Positions 33,801 through 48,800 of a DNA stretch of 64,000 nucleotides are shown here, in pieces. The notes under the pieces were generated by a model, which worked only from the letters and a program-made list of their open reading frames with translations, did not search any database and had not been told where the DNA came from. Numbering within the stretch: position 1 is the stretch's first letter; every line of letters starts with the position of its first letter. A program made the translations under genes and the position numbers. Source of the stretch: Marthasterias glacialis (lineage: Eukaryota; Echinodermata; Asteroidea; Forcipulatida; Asteriidae); contig OU452226.1 of assembly GCA_911728455.2 (NCBI GenBank), forward strand, positions 25,637,128 through 25,701,127. Reading direction: 5' to 3'.

Positions 33801-36800
33801 GTAGATTATTTTAAAAAATAATTATTGCAATCATGTTTATTACAAATGTAATAGGGAATATTCATACAGTTGCCTCACCCACTACCTAATAAATGTATGG
33901 ACATCAGTCCTTTATTATTGTGTATTGTGTATTGTAAAGTCAGTGGAAATGGACATGTTGTCCCAAGTCCTTTTTTCCCACATCTCTGTCCACGGTCCAC
34001 CAGAAAAACAGGGGGTAAAATAATAGCTGGTACAGCTCATTGTTATTTTCACCATGGTACAAACATGTGGAAAAACACAATAACTAGGAACTATAAATTT
34101 ATGCCCAGATCAAAGATGGGGCACTCCTCAGACTTCAAAGCAATCGTGTGTACAGTGTCTGCGCTATTCAATGGATACACACTGGCTGGGCCTTTTTCTC
34201 TTTCTCTTCAACTCTGGATACACAAGGCCAGGATTTTACCATGGATTTGTTTGATTCTAGAAGCATTCATGCATGCAAACAATGAAGCCCACATGCCCAG
34301 TGCCAGCCCCAAGAAATAGTGCATGGATTGATGTCCTTGCTCTATGGTGTAATAAACCTATTGTGTGAACCACAGAGCACAGTGTATCACCATACATTGT
34401 ACATTTAGTGTAAACACCTGAAGTAGAAACCTAGCCACCTGAGTCATAGTGTAATGTGTAAGACAATAGTCATGATAGGTCATTTGGTGCTCCAGATGTG
34501 GCAGGGTGTACTGTTCCCCCCTTCTATTGTGTCTTCATCCGAAAATCTATGGAATTCTTTTGAGGATTTTAGGGGGGGGGGTACTTCTGTACAAGAGGGA
34601 AAGAGTGTGTTAGGGTATGGGAACATTTTATTTTTTAATTTTTATTTTTTATTTTTTTTGCGGGGGGGGGGGGGGGGGCTCCCTCTGCCACATATCGGGC
34701 ATGGTGCATGATGTCATTCAGTATATGATACATGTAGGTAGGCCTATTCTATGTGAATGACACTTCCTGAACACTTCAGGTTTGACTTTACTGTTTGAAC
34801 TTTGTTCTCAGATCTTTATGGGTAATCTTCAGGAGAAAGGACAAGTTTTTAGATCAGGATTTAATTTGGGGGGTGAACAAGAAAAAAATGACTAGAATGG
34901 GATTTGAACCTTGCGCCAACTGAAGGTCGCAGTCTCAAATCTTGCTCTAGTAAATTTGTCTTTGTTCACCCCTTTGAATTAAAATTGACACAGTTTACGC
35001 TGTGGTTTATTGCTTGATAAGATTAAGATTCGTAACTCAAGAGCCAGATACCAAAAATGATGCATTGACATTTTAGTATTAATGACAGAAATGAATGTAA
35101 AGTCTACCTCCATGATTTCTGTACAGTACTGTGATGTGACATTCAAAAATATCAACATTTGAATTTCCTTTATTCGATAAAGAAAAGGAAATGCTAACCT
35201 TCTACACACTGCACCAATGCACCCTGTCTGAATGTTGTAGTGATCAGATAAACAATACCAGCCTGCTAGAAGTTGAAAGGGTTTCAACTGATTGGTCAGA
35301 TCATAAGGAAATGTTACCAAGATTAGGATGTTTATGCAGATGGCAACCCCCCCCCCACCTGAACAAAGATGTTGAAAACATTAGAGCTGGATAGCTCAGT
35401 TGGTAAAGCGTCAGTATGATAAGCCAGTGGTCGCAGGTTCAAATCCCGCTACAGTCATTTTTTCTTTGTTCATCCCAGAATTACACACTGTAAGTTGGGT
35501 AGTTCACTCATACATGTACAGTGCAGTAGCATTGTTGTAGGATTTTGTTTCTTAAGAAATTTCCTCGCTTCATTTCATTAAGTTTGAACCCAAATTGTTA
35601 TATAAAGCTTTAACTGAACAGTAAACATCGTTTTCTGATAGAAATGGATTGTAAAAAGAAAAGTTGAACAATTGAAAAAGAAGTTGTATTGAAGTAAAGA
35701 TGAGTTGGTGCAATAATATCCTGCTTGAATTGTTTTGTTTTTGTTCAGGGCGTATTCTATGGTGGACTCCTCAAGAGTATCAACATTTGTCATCTCCATC
35801 TTGCTTATTGTCTACGGCAGCTTCAGGTAAGAATAGAAATCAGAAGTAGATTGGAGACAGAATACAAAAAATAGACATGATTATTGAAGATACTAACAGT
35901 ATAAATGATCGTTAGAGATATCAATGATAGATAATTATCAGAGATATCAATGATAGATAATTATTAGAGATATCAACAACACATGATTGTTATATCAGTA
36001 ATACACGATTATTAGGGATATCAATAATATATGATTATTAGAGATATCAACAATACATGATTATTAAAGATAGCAACAAAGTACGGTTATTGGAAATATT
36101 TAATTGATTATTAGAGACATGTTCAGTACATAATTTTTAGAGATATTGTTTGTATATCTCTTATATTCATGGTTATTAGAGATATCAACAATACATGATT
36201 GTTGTGAGAGATATTATTAATACATGATTATTGGAGATACCAACAATATATTATTTGTTTCATGAATATCCCAAATACTACCACCATTACATTCATAAGT
36301 AAGCAACCTATTAACCTGTGCTATTGTTTTTTAACCAAAACACAAACATTTTGCTTCTTGTTCTGCCAAAGTTGTAGACGTGAATTTTTCCATATCCTCC
36401 CACAACCAGAGTCAATGAACCATGACTTTGATTGAACCCCTGTCATGCATCAGTGATTATCCAGGTTGTAGGGAAATTATTAATGAATATTTCCCCTGTG
36501 AGCCTCAGCAAGTACGCTTGCCCTGATCGTATTTAATAAGTTTCTTAGTTATTCATTAAGATGCGTGACTGACTGACTACAAGATGCAATTTTCAGAAGA
36601 CTGAGTTCGATGGATTGTTACTACTTCCAAGATGTTATTAGTATTTTGGATGATTGTAAGAATAAAAGAGTTAGGCTCCTATAAGCTCATTAGGTGAAAG
36701 TTTGTATTGACACTAATGTTCCTAAGAGATACTACTATCTGTAAGAGAATAATAAGTGATGAATACTTGTAAACATGTTTAAAAAGCGTTTGCAACAAAC

Positions 36801-39800
36801 AGAAATGTAGGCATGTATGCTGTTAATTAAAATTTATGAGCTCATTCTCAAATGAAGTTGTCACCATTTTAACAGAAAACGAGGGACAATAGAGAAATCA
36901 CAAACTAACCCCCCCAAAAAAAAAAATAAAATAAAAAAATTACAAAAAACAAAAAAACTAACCTTTCCTTTACCTATACCTGAGGATCCATGGGAATAGC
37001 GTGGTGCAGTTTTTCGTTATTATCTGCTATGTTTTATAGGATCAATGGGTGCATGCTTTTTTTCGTTATTGTCTGTTAGATTTTATAGGATCAGTGGATG
37101 CATGCCGTTCTGCTTTTAAAGAGGAATGTACTTTCAAAACCTCTCTATAAGATGACTCACAGGTTGTGTGTCCATCCAAATTGGATAATTTGTGTGACTG
37201 TAGCAGTACTAATGTTTTTATTTTATGCACACTAAAAAGACAATTCCCTCCCCCTCCTCCGGTTTGACAAAAAAACAATGAAAAAAAGAGAAGTTTTTTT
37301 TAACTTATTGTTTGGATGGGAATGATTGTGGGAAGCCAAGAATAGCCACTTCCCTAATTGTTAGTCATCTGGTATTTGAATTGGTATTTGGGAGAACTCA
37401 GAGCTGGAATACATTGCACTGTGGTTTAACTATGCTGTTTAGGTTCAGGCCAATAAAACAGAATTTACTTGACATGTAGCCTATATTGGAGATTCTTGTC
37501 AGTGCCTGCATGCTGCAAGTTTATTATAATTCAATGTAAAAAGATGAGACCTTGAAGTGATAAAAAGACAATGCCACGAAGGGTCTTTCTGGAATTGGCG
37601 ATTGTTATTTAGTTGGTTGTGTAATCTAATCAGTCATTTCAATTGTTTGGAATCTCTGCAGACTGGTTTTTGTCCTCCCAGCTCAGATCATTAGCACTAC
37701 ATGTACATGTAAACACTGATGATTGCCACCTTTACAGTGCCAAATATTTATCACCATCAGGTTTTTTTTTTCGCCCACATCTAATCTGAATATTGATCAA
37801 CTTGTTATGAAGGGTTTCAATTAATAGATATGCTTATAAATCAATCAAGTTGACTCACCAGGTATGGAATACTATATGGATTGTTAATACAATGTGTATC
37901 GCCAGAAATAACTGTGCAATTTGCAATATGCCAGAAAATAACGACAAATTACATCAAGACATCAATGTTAATTGCATTGTTTGGCCATGCTTGGGACAAC
38001 AGCTTCGGTCCAAGTTGGGCCTTAAGGTACAGTGTAACACACACTGGGGATGAAGGCACCAGACTACATGTAACACAGTCAGTACTGTAGACAGGAAGCT
38101 CACGCATTTCCAGTATAGCCGCATAGCCACAACCAAAGCTCCTCAATTTGGACATGACCTTACAGTCACCTCAGTCTTAGATCCCCTTTACTAATTATTG
38201 ACAAACGATGTGGGACTCCACTGGTGTGCAGTGCCATCAATATTTGATGTCTTATCGAGTCTGTGGAGCCTAAGGTGATGTCAATCCTGACGTCAATACA
38301 CTGCTTCAGTATGAAATGACAGTTTCCTTGGTTAACTCTTCCCATACAATTTGATTAGAGCTAATTATTACAATGCCGTCGCATACACCCAACCTGCCGT
38401 ACAACATCAATTTTTGATTGATGATGTTTTGTTAATTATTCCATGCACTCTTTAAGTGTCTTGAGCTTTGAACGTATCCATCACCTGTTCTTGATTTCAT
38501 CGGTTGAGACATTGAAAGGTTCTTTGATAATCTCAATATAATCTTCTTTATTTTGTTACGGTGGAAATGTGCTGGAACCCGAACATGTAACCCCCGTCGT
38601 GGGTCTTCCAGGCACCCTGCTAAATGCAGCAAAATGCAACTCGGTTGAATTGAAAACCCTTCTACATGTAAATGTAGCAAAATGCATTGTCAAGTGAACT
38701 GGTTTACACCAGCCTGGGCACCGGGCATTTACATGTACTCCCGCTAAATGCACCGATATTCATTGAAGTTTGCACAAGGACATGTCAAGGCCAAGTGGAA
38801 CCTTGTTGTAAGAAACGCAGTGCAACGGAGAATGGGATTTGAGATGACTACTGAATGCAACAAACTACAACAACTGAAAGTTTAAATGCATTTAGCACGT
38901 GTATGTATGTACGTTAAAGTATACCATGACTTCAAATAAATTGTCTACCGTTTTCCTTTTGTAACCATTTACAAATAAAAACTCCACAAACCTGTTGGAA
39001 CAGTTTTCATCAAACTTTTTAAGAAGGAAACATTGGCTTAAAACTAATTTATTCCCTACTGAAAATCAACAGGAGAGAATCAGTTCCAATCACACCACTG
39101 TGTAAATAATCTGTTTGCGTTCTGCTCAATTATCTGCCTCTGATTTACAGCAAAATCATTTCTGTGCTGAGCAGAATTACATGCTGAGTGAATATTTACC
39201 GTTTTAAAATTGTCTGTCCAGGTCACTCATTCAATTATACAAATTTACAATTACAGTTAACATGTAGTGTGTTTTTACACAAAGAGGACTTTTTACAAGT
39301 TTTCAGTTCATGGCAGGCCAATACAATAAAAAAAGGTCAAGTGAATTGTTTGATGGCAAAGTTTTAATTGAAGTTTCCTTTGCAATTGGATATCTGCACT
39401 ACTGGTGTGATGCCTGGGGCTGCAGATGCATTCCATTAGATGAACAAGGGTGCCTTACCCTGGCTGCAGATAGCTGCTCAGTGCTTGCCTAACTTTGTCT
39501 GGCTGTATATGCACTGATGTACCACACAAGGATGTACGTGACAATCGTAGAATATAAAAGAGGTTGAACTGTCTCTCATGTTACACTGACAGGGTTGAGC
39601 ATTCAGTGTCGTCGCATTGAATTGCCCAATCTAGAGCGATATCGCTGCAGCGTAATGCATTCGGTGTGAATGACAGACACACTTGAGACAGTCGTGATCA
39701 TGTAAAAACAATATGTAAATTTCTATTAGTTGGTTTGTTGAAAATAACCAAACGAGGAATGTTTGTATTGGAATGGGAGGATGTTCCGGATTTCCACTTT

Positions 39801-42800
39801 AATAATAAGACAATGTTTACATATTTGCTTAACCTAGTTTTTAAACTGTGTTATTGTGGATAATGAATCATGGTGAGAAAGAATTGACAACTACATGTTA
39901 TGAAACTATGTACAAGTATGTGATACCCCTTGCCAAACCCAGACGTTCTGCCAGCAAATGAAAACTGGGTTAATTTTTGATTCAAATGTAGGTGATAGGT
40001 GATAGGTGATAGGTATAGATAATAAGAGCTTTCAAATAATACCTGTTGAGTGCCTTCAATGTTAATTAAATACAATTTCTCAATTATACAGAAAATGACA
40101 ACGCATCACATTGACACGATGTATCAAGGCTGATGGTTTGGTTGTCTTCACTATTTGGGAAGGGTGCCTGTTTTTGGTCTTGGGCCATCGTGTTCATGTA
40201 CTAGCTGTAAATGTGTTGTACATGTTAGAACAAATAAACACCAGGAGCAGTAGATGATTCGCTTGAGTCCCCTCCCCCCCTCATCATGCTCATCAACATC
40301 TTGTCTTGATAAGCTCAGTTGGTAGAGCACTCCCTCCAGTATTCAAGAGGTCCCGGGTTTGAGTCCAGTATTATTCAATTTTGTTTTTGCGCGCTATTTA
40401 GAAAAATAAACAGTTAACATTAAAACCTAACAGCACAGTTTATATCTCTTTCACTACGGAATATAATGTACAGCTGTGACGGAATTGTTTAATATTTTGT
40501 TTATTTTGAGCCGCTGGCAACGGCTCTCTGGCGTATGAAGTAATTCACCGAGCCGCTGTGAGCGGCGCGCCGTAGTGAAAGAGTTAGTGTTAGTGGGACC
40601 AGTCATGAATCATCCCATGTACATGTATATTTGTTTTGTTAGAAATGTCATTTCAATGGGGAAACTGTGTTGGAATCTGGGTGTCTTTAGAGATTGTTTT
40701 GTTAGGCAATTCAAATAGAAATAAGCTGTTTAATTACACGCAGAGTGTTGTCCACAGACTTTTGAGTAGCAGGTGAAAAAAAAACTGTAACCGGTTTTGG
40801 ATTCTAGATGCTCTGTGGTGCACTCTGAGCCACTGTTTAGCCTCTGTCTTGGGGATATCTGTTATTTATTAAAATTTACAACAATCTATGTTACTTCAAT
40901 CAATTCCTTAACAAGCATTATTTGTTGTAAAGATTCATTATGGTTTTCTTTTGTGGGTTGGGTTTATCCTCGTTGATTTTTCTCTTATGACCCGATATTG
41001 TATTTCAAGACAGTGTTTTAGCTAGGATTTGAAAAGTGGGAGTGCAAATTGAAAATTAGGGTGTGCAACTTTTCTTATCAAAAATCTACCTGGAGCCCAA
41101 ACCATGCACAAGCACAGCATGGTCAGCACGCTAACTCTTTCAAATTACCTTAAACAATTAATTTTGTTGTCATAATATTGATTAATTTGAATGAAATATG
41201 ATAAGGGCACAGGAAGCTCTTTATTGACTGTAGATAATCTCTGGTGTATTCTTGGCACTGAATATGGGTTCCAATGTTGTGTCTTATGAATTTTTGTTTT
41301 ATGGAGTTTATTTTAAGAAATTAATGTGTTTCTCCTTTAAATACTGTTTAAGTGATTTTGCCGCCGGGACTTTGTGTTGTTGTCAAGTCCATCTGTCGGG
41401 ATTCTTTTGGCGGAATTGCCAGAATCTTTTTTCTTTGAGGGTACTGCTGGCACAAAGTAACCCTGACTTGACAAATCCAAGTGAACAAAGATTGTCTTTG
41501 TTGGGTCGTCCGTTTTGTACCTTGACCAAGAAAACGTCAAATTCATGCAGCGTGAATTGCAAAACATCGACCGTTACTTACAGCATAGGAGTGGCAATAA
41601 ACATGGAACCTTGGCGCGATAGCGGACCCACTCTGACTTACCTCCATTGAGCTGAAATACAATGTAATCCCCTTCTTGAAACAAAAGGACAAAGGTCTAT
41701 AATCAGGGATTACACAAAAATCGCCTCTCAATTGCCACAAAATGCAAGTAAAATCACCTTTTTTTTGTCCTTGTGTGGGTGAAACGAACGTTAGACAATG
41801 TGTGTATGGTCTGCGCACGCTCCATACATGTAGTTGAATAATCGGACAACCTTCGCTCTATTGGTCGATACATAAAGGTGTCACAAGATGACCTCTGTTT
41901 CCAGGCAGGGGAACGTTTGCGTGTTCTCACGTCATCCTAAGGCGAGGGCAATTCAAGCTTCATGGCTTTTTCAAAATTCTTGGCTTGTAATTTTCAATAT
42001 GTTTTGTAACCGTTTAATGTTTTTTTTTTCACATTATATTTTTAAACTAGTCAATTCTTTTCAAAGTACACGTAGGCCTGATACTTCACGGGGACTATTG
42101 CCTCCGTTGTCCCTGGTCATTGCCTTGGTGCCCTTGAAATGTTCCAATAGAAATTGACAATTTCCTCATAGAGGTGCCCTTTATCAAGAAGAAGTTGCCT
42201 TGGTGCCCTTTCCCTTTCAAGAATGAAGCAATCAGACCTGTACATAAATATACAAAAGATATATTCATAAACTTTTAAGTTAACACTTTTTAACAAAGTT
42301 TTCAGTTTGTTTATGAAGTGGAAGAATGACATGCAAAAAGTCAACGTGGTTAGCAAATTGCATTTGCTTGACAGCTTATTATGAAATATGGTTAGTGGCT
42401 TTTACGGTACGTGTAGCCTTATAGAAATCTTGTTAGGTTTTTTGAGGTCAACTTGCTTTCAGCAGCAGTTGAAACTTGTGTATACAGTCAGTCTTTTCTA
42501 GACCTGAGGGGAATAATTAAACTGGCGACAACTGTTTCATCAAAATGTCGTTAAGGAAAAAGCCTTGGTGTGATTGCTACGACTGTAGATAATTGCATGC
42601 TGTTGGGCTAGGCAGGAGCTTCGTGTGTAAAATCACTAGCGTTTCCTGTTTTGTGCAACCCTGAAATTCGCCAACAGCCAAATGGCTGGAAAAAGAATTC
42701 GCTTGAATGAGTTGACATGGAAATAAGTCTGATTGACATTATTAGAGGTTCTAATAGTTCCCTGCCCTAGATGTTCTTTATTTCTATGAATGGAATTGTG

Positions 42801-45800
42801 AATGTCTTTTTGTATTCATGGAAAGTTACAATAAAAGTTTATAATTTGAGTATAGAACATCACGTAGATACTCGTAGGAATGACCTGGGTAATAACACAG
42901 AGCAAGTAGTAGAGGATCAGAGCAGAGGTTGATAGTCTGGATACTGATTTATCCTGATCACATTTCATTCCAACGACAATATGTCAGGAGATATCGGAGC
43001 TTTCAGTAAACTCTTACATTAGTAAAATTGTTGTTTTTGTCGTCTGTACTGAATCAACAAAATCCATACCCTCGCTAGGTGTTGGTCAGGGATAATTCCA
43101 TATCAATCAAATCCAAGAGATCAATATTGAGAGTTATTTTGGTATGCCTGTCCAAATACAGTAGTACATTTGAAGCCTCACTTTGACATTACATATCTCC
43201 ACATCTTGGCCTTAGTGTCTCTTTTTTAAAATTTCCCCACAATTTTCCAACTAGTCCTACATTGGAAATGGACTTGTCTGAAAGTAAGACTGAAATTGTA
43301 GGGCTGTCATGTGTCGAGTGTAGAGGATCTGGACTACTTGAGGTTTGTTATTCAGAATGGTTTGGTGACCAAGGGAAACTATAGATTAAATTGTACTTGA
43401 CCCTCCTTTGGATGTCCATATTGAAGAAAAAAAATCAAGCTCAATTGAATGCTAATGTGGGATCATATAAATCAGTCTGAAAAACAAAAATACAATTCCT
43501 TGGCAAAAATGGTAAAAGTTGTCATCATAACAAAATAATGCAGTTCCACCAATATTTGAAAACATGTTCACCTACTTGTACTCTCTAAATGTAAAAGAGT
43601 AAAAATTTCACTCTCTCGCCCAAGGGGTATGGGTTTGGCTCTTTTGAGAGTGAAACTCTTTTTGAGTGAAATTGGAGCAAACTTCACTCTTACTCAAGTT
43701 GAAGATACTCATCTGTCACTCTAAAAAGAGCTGTCCGCCATATGGCTCTGTTCTAGAGTGGTATGGCGGACAAAAGGAGTGGTTTTTCACTCTTTTATGT
43801 TAAAGAGAGTACATGTGTTGTACATGCACATGTATGTACATGTAGTGTGCATTGTATACATGTAGGCCTATAAACACATGTGCATAAAATAAAGTGTACT
43901 GTGAAGAGTTTGATTTTTTGAACACAAATGGTCTGGAATGAATGTATGGTTTAATTGTGTATTCTTCCTGAACTGGATGACATCCCTTTAATGCACTTCC
44001 TTCAATTCTGTCAAACGGCTGAATCCTGAACTGAGCAGTGAAGAGTGCGGTCTCGTTCCCCAACCGTCTTAGGAATAATGTATTAAATTAGTCATTTTGA
44101 CTGACACATGGATAATAGGACTGAGTGCTTTAAACCTCCAGGGAAATAAACTTCAAAAACGACAGTTACATGATGTATTTTTATTATTATTATTAGAAAT
44201 AATTGGTCTTTGAATATTGACAATTGAATCAGATTTGCATTGGTTACCAGCATGACGTTATCATTACGTGGTGCATTTATCTAAACTGCTCACAGTTCCA
44301 CTTGTTATTTAGACCGTTTTAGATGCAGGAATTTTCCCGTTTTTGAATAATAACTTAGCTATCAATATCAACAGATCTTATTTTATCATCTATGAGCTGT
44401 CTACCTATTGTGTTGATAATTCCTGTCAGTAAAAACATTTACCAATTTCTTGTCCAGTCAAACCTCACTGTGGATCATTTTGAATTAAGGGAGCCAAAAG
44501 TTGGCTCCTGTGCCCTTTTGAAACTTTTGAAATTATTGTTGTTTACAATGTTGTAATTATTTAACTTCTTTTTCACAGCATGAAAAAAGATTAATATTTT
44601 TTTATTTTAAATATCAAGCAATAAACCACAAGGGAAACTGACTGGGTAAATTTTAAATCAATTTTTGGGTGAACGAAGAAAAATCGACTAGAGCGGGATG
44701 TGAACCTGCGATCACCGGTTTAATGTATTTTTTATTTCTACCATTTCTAGATCTCTGAATATGGATCAGGAAGAAAAGGAGAAGAATTTAAAGGAAGACA
44801 AAGACACCTCGACACAAGGGCAGAATCCTAATGCGGCTCCTGTAAATGAAAATGGTAAGTCTGACAAATGTTTTCTCTTTTTCCTTCTTCACAATAAATC
44901 TACAGAAAAGACCAACACCTTGTTTTATACAAATCTTCAGACAAGACTACATGTAGGACCTAACTTTATATAAATCTACAGAAAAGACTAGGACCTAACT
45001 TTATATAAATCTACAGAAAAGACCAGAACCTTATTTTATACAAATCTACAGAAAAGACCAGAACCTTATTTTATATAAATCTACAGAAAAGACTAGGACC
45101 TAACTTTATATAAATCTACAAAAAGACTAGAACCTTATTTTATACAAATCTTCAGAAAAGACTAGAGCCTTATTTTATGTAAATCTACAGAAAAGACCAG
45201 AACCTTATTTTATGTAAATCTACAAAAAGACCAGAACCTTATTTTATACAAATCTTCAGAAAAGACTAGAACCTTATTTTATGTAAATCTACAAAAAAGA
45301 CCAGAACCTTATTTTATGTAAATCTACAAAAAGACCAGAACCTTATTTTATGTAAATCTTCAGAAAAGACCAGAACCTTATTTTATGTAAATCTACAAAA
45401 AAGACCAGAACCTTATTTTATGTAAATCTACAAAAAAGACCAGAACCTTATTTTATGTAAATCTGCAAAAAGACCAGAACCTTATTTTATACAAATCTTC
45501 AGAAAAGACCGGGGCCCATAAACAAAGCCTCTATAATATGATAGTCTTGAATTCATTGAACCAATAAACATCAATGGTATTTATCATAATTGATAAAACC
45601 AACCTCTTCCAGTGGGAATTTGTAGGACTTTTCCATGGAGGTACATGTACAATGTTTATGAATGCACTCTGAGGGAACTAGTGTTCCTTCCATTTAAACT
45701 CTTCTTTCACAACCTTCAAAGACCCCCCTCCCCCCACTCAACTACACCTTTGTAAAAGATCTTGTGTTCAACCATGGTTTGACCTTGGTCTGGTAAGAGG

Positions 45801-48800
45801 TCAACTTCAGCAATGCTGTGTCATTTTTCACTGCATGGATACACATCTGCTCTGACCAGCTCAAAACTATGGGCATACTTAACCCAAGGACAGAGATAGG
45901 ATTTTCTACCGGTGTACTTTCCATTCTTCAGGTTCAAATCCTGTTCCAGTCATTTTTTTCTTTGTTCACACCAAAATTTCATTCAAATTTACCCAGTAAG
46001 TTTCCCTTGTGGTTTATTACTCGAGCGTTGTTTTTGTTTGGTTTTATAAGAAGTAATGTAGATTAATCCAAGCCAATACCACTTCTACAAAACCCCATGT
46101 ACAACTTGTAAAAATCACCTACATTTGTACATTATGTTACTCTCTCAATTGTCATCTAATTATAAGAGCTAGAAATTTAAAACCAAATTGTCATTGCACA
46201 TACACACTTAAACAATGGTGCTTTCAAAATTGTCCTTTTGCTTTTTCCTTAAGTGTTTTTACATCTTTTGTACTGTATATTGAATTTTTACAATCTCAAA
46301 CTCGCATAATCTCAAGGTCAGAATATTGCCCTTTACTCTTTGTACTAGAGTACTCTTGTCTGTTCTCATACTCAACAAATCAACTCAATGCAATCCAAGG
46401 CCAGAATGGTAACTTTTTGAACTATTTACTCAAGTACATCGTCTGTACCCATAGTTTTACTCAACAAATTTACTCAACTACAACTTGTTAATGTCATAGT
46501 TTAAAGAATTAAGAATCCAATAGGACCATGTGACCTTAGACGCCCCAATGATAAATCCAGTTCATGTCTGGAATTTAGTCTTGAAGGTTCCAAGGATAAG
46601 ACATTGAGGCACTGGACATCGTTAGTGGAAATCACGGCTAAGGGGGGGGGGGGGACAAGACCATGCATAAGAACAAAATTGCTTGTTACTTGCTTTCTGC
46701 TTGGCTAAGTAAATTGTGGAGCATTACAAAACACATTTTGTCTGCTTTTAAAGAGTTGTTTAAAACTTTTGAACATTTCAATAAGATGCTCACATGTAGA
46801 AGACAATTTGGCTTAAAGCCCCAGCTCAACATCAGTAAACTGACTGTAAATTCTTCCATTCTTTGCACAAATCAAGATATTTGTAATAAAACCAACCTGT
46901 GAAAATGTCAGCTCATTTCGTCGTTTCATTTGCGCGAAAACGGTAAAAATGTATTCAGCATTTTTGTTCGCATTCCTATTGGCAGAGATTTCGTCTCACT
47001 GAGACGAAAACTAATTTAGGATCTTATTTCATTTATTATTTAAAAACGATAACACTTCAGGCAGAAATATTTCCAGGAAAGTTTTCTAGCATCATTACCC
47101 CATGTTGAGCTGTGGCTTTAAACCCTTTGCCTCTTCTGGCTAGGGACCCTCCCATATTCTATCCTCTAATAAAATTACAGATTTGCATAGTTTTCAAAAC
47201 ATTAATTCCCTTATTTATAAGAGATTTAAAGTATTTCAAGGAGGATTAATTTTGCAGGATACTTAAGATGTATTTAAGATGATACAGCAAATTGTAAAAA
47301 TGACAATCACAAAATGAAAAGCACAAAATGGCAATTTTAAAATGACAATCACAAATGATAATCACAAAGTGACAATCACAAATGACAATTACAAATGACA
47401 ATCACAAATGACAATCACCAATGTATTATCCAGAATTCTCCCTTAAAAATGGCCCGCTGGCCAATACTAATTGAAACACCCGAAGACCAGTCCGAAATCT
47501 CTCCAAGTGGTCCAGCTGGCTACTTCAGTGTTAAAACACAGCCCTATTTAGTATGAAATATGGACCAGTGAAAACGCTGGCAGACCAGTGAAATGACATG
47601 CTAACAACTAGTCCTGCTAGCTAGTTACTGAAAAAGTTACGGGCAAACCATGTATAAACACAGTTGTTCTAAATGTGGTAACAAACCTACATCTATTTGT
47701 GTCATCATCTTATGAGATTTCTTACTACACTATCAGTATAAACCCAAGTCTAGCCTCAGTAGGCCAGGCCGGTCTTGTGATGGAAGGAAACGCTTACATA
47801 CATGCATTACTCACAGCATTCGGGACACTGCTCCCAGGTTTGGTCCTACACGTATGCTATTAACATGTGTAAGCACTTGAATGTGAAGTTATTTATAGAC
47901 CATACAATCCCACTTACTGCACATTATATATGTATATGTGCAGTGTTAGAGAGGAAGTGCACTGTGGGGGGGGGGGGCACTGCGTTGTTACCTCCATGGT
48001 TATTTATAATGGTCTTGAGTGTTATTTTGATTGATGCTATGGGAGACTTTCATAGTTGTTACATGTGCAACTGTATACTACCATACAGAAGTTACTGTTT
48101 AAGCACTGCACCTTTACAAGCGATACACTTTCTTTTACTACTTTGAAAATACATGTACATGTATTTTTAGAAATGTGAATAAAAACCGTTCCTGTATGTT
48201 TTTTGAACTCTATTATCACATAAATTCATGTTTAATCCTGTTACTTAATGATCCAATGTCATTAAAATGGGCGATGAAGGACGTCATGGTTTTCCGTTTG
48301 CACAAAGTGAACGGTTGGGTGTCCAAAATATCATTATGCTGAAATCCAAGATGGCGGCGCCCTGTTCTGCAGCAAAACACAGAGGATAGTCATGGTAATA
48401 GTAGCATGTAAAAACTCCAACAGCATCGATTACTGCTTGGCTTCTTCTTGGCATTGAAGACGAGAGATTGGTGATGGTCTGGAGGTTCGATGTCTCCCAA
48501 ATCTGATTGAGAATCCATGATTGAACAATTCATCTTTGTTCCTAGGTCGTGCTTCGCATTGAAGGCGTCTTTCTATTTCATTCCAGAGAATCTCATTTGA
48601 ATACAGATCGTTACTCTGAGCTGGCCAAACCATCAACTCAAACTGCCAACTGCCCCTCATATTTTTTTAACAAAATCTGGAGTTGGATCGTCCATGAATT
48701 CTTGGGTAATTCCAGCAGTAGGGACATCATCATGCAGGAACATGAGTTTATGGCCAATCAAACAATAGACCGTTCTGGCCTGTCAATCAAACTGTGCGCA

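Larger units (their letters stand above)
27854..35748 (+). other. SPPL3: SPPL3 intron 1
   Basis: A 7.9 kb intron. Contents: a Mutator-like palindrome (27884-28593), a cluster of foldback repeats (28687-29768), a short palindrome (31372-31490), one copy of an unclassified ~0.5 kb repeat (31749-32235), a G-rich repeat (33040-33246), a poly-G run near 34662 and two tRNA-SINE pieces (34865-34980, 35386-35470). No nested gene is convincing. Confidence 0.8.
35827..44750 (+). other. SPPL3: SPPL3 intron 2
   Basis: An 8.9 kb intron. Contents: a degenerate GATATCAAYAATA tandem region (35880-36250), a tRNA-like SINE head (40303-40375), a 138 bp MITE (40446-40583), the second unclassified ~0.5 kb repeat (41387-41861), a GCCTTGGTGCCC-type repeat (42110-42245), a 231 bp MITE (43580-43810) and a truncated SINE (44615-44718). 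Unique-looking AT-rich sequence fills the rest. Confidence 0.8.

Noticed and set aside
33870..34319. 149-codon plus-strand frame in SPPL3 intron 1
   Set aside because: No recognised domain, no splice or promoter context, and a composition like the surrounding intron; most likely chance.
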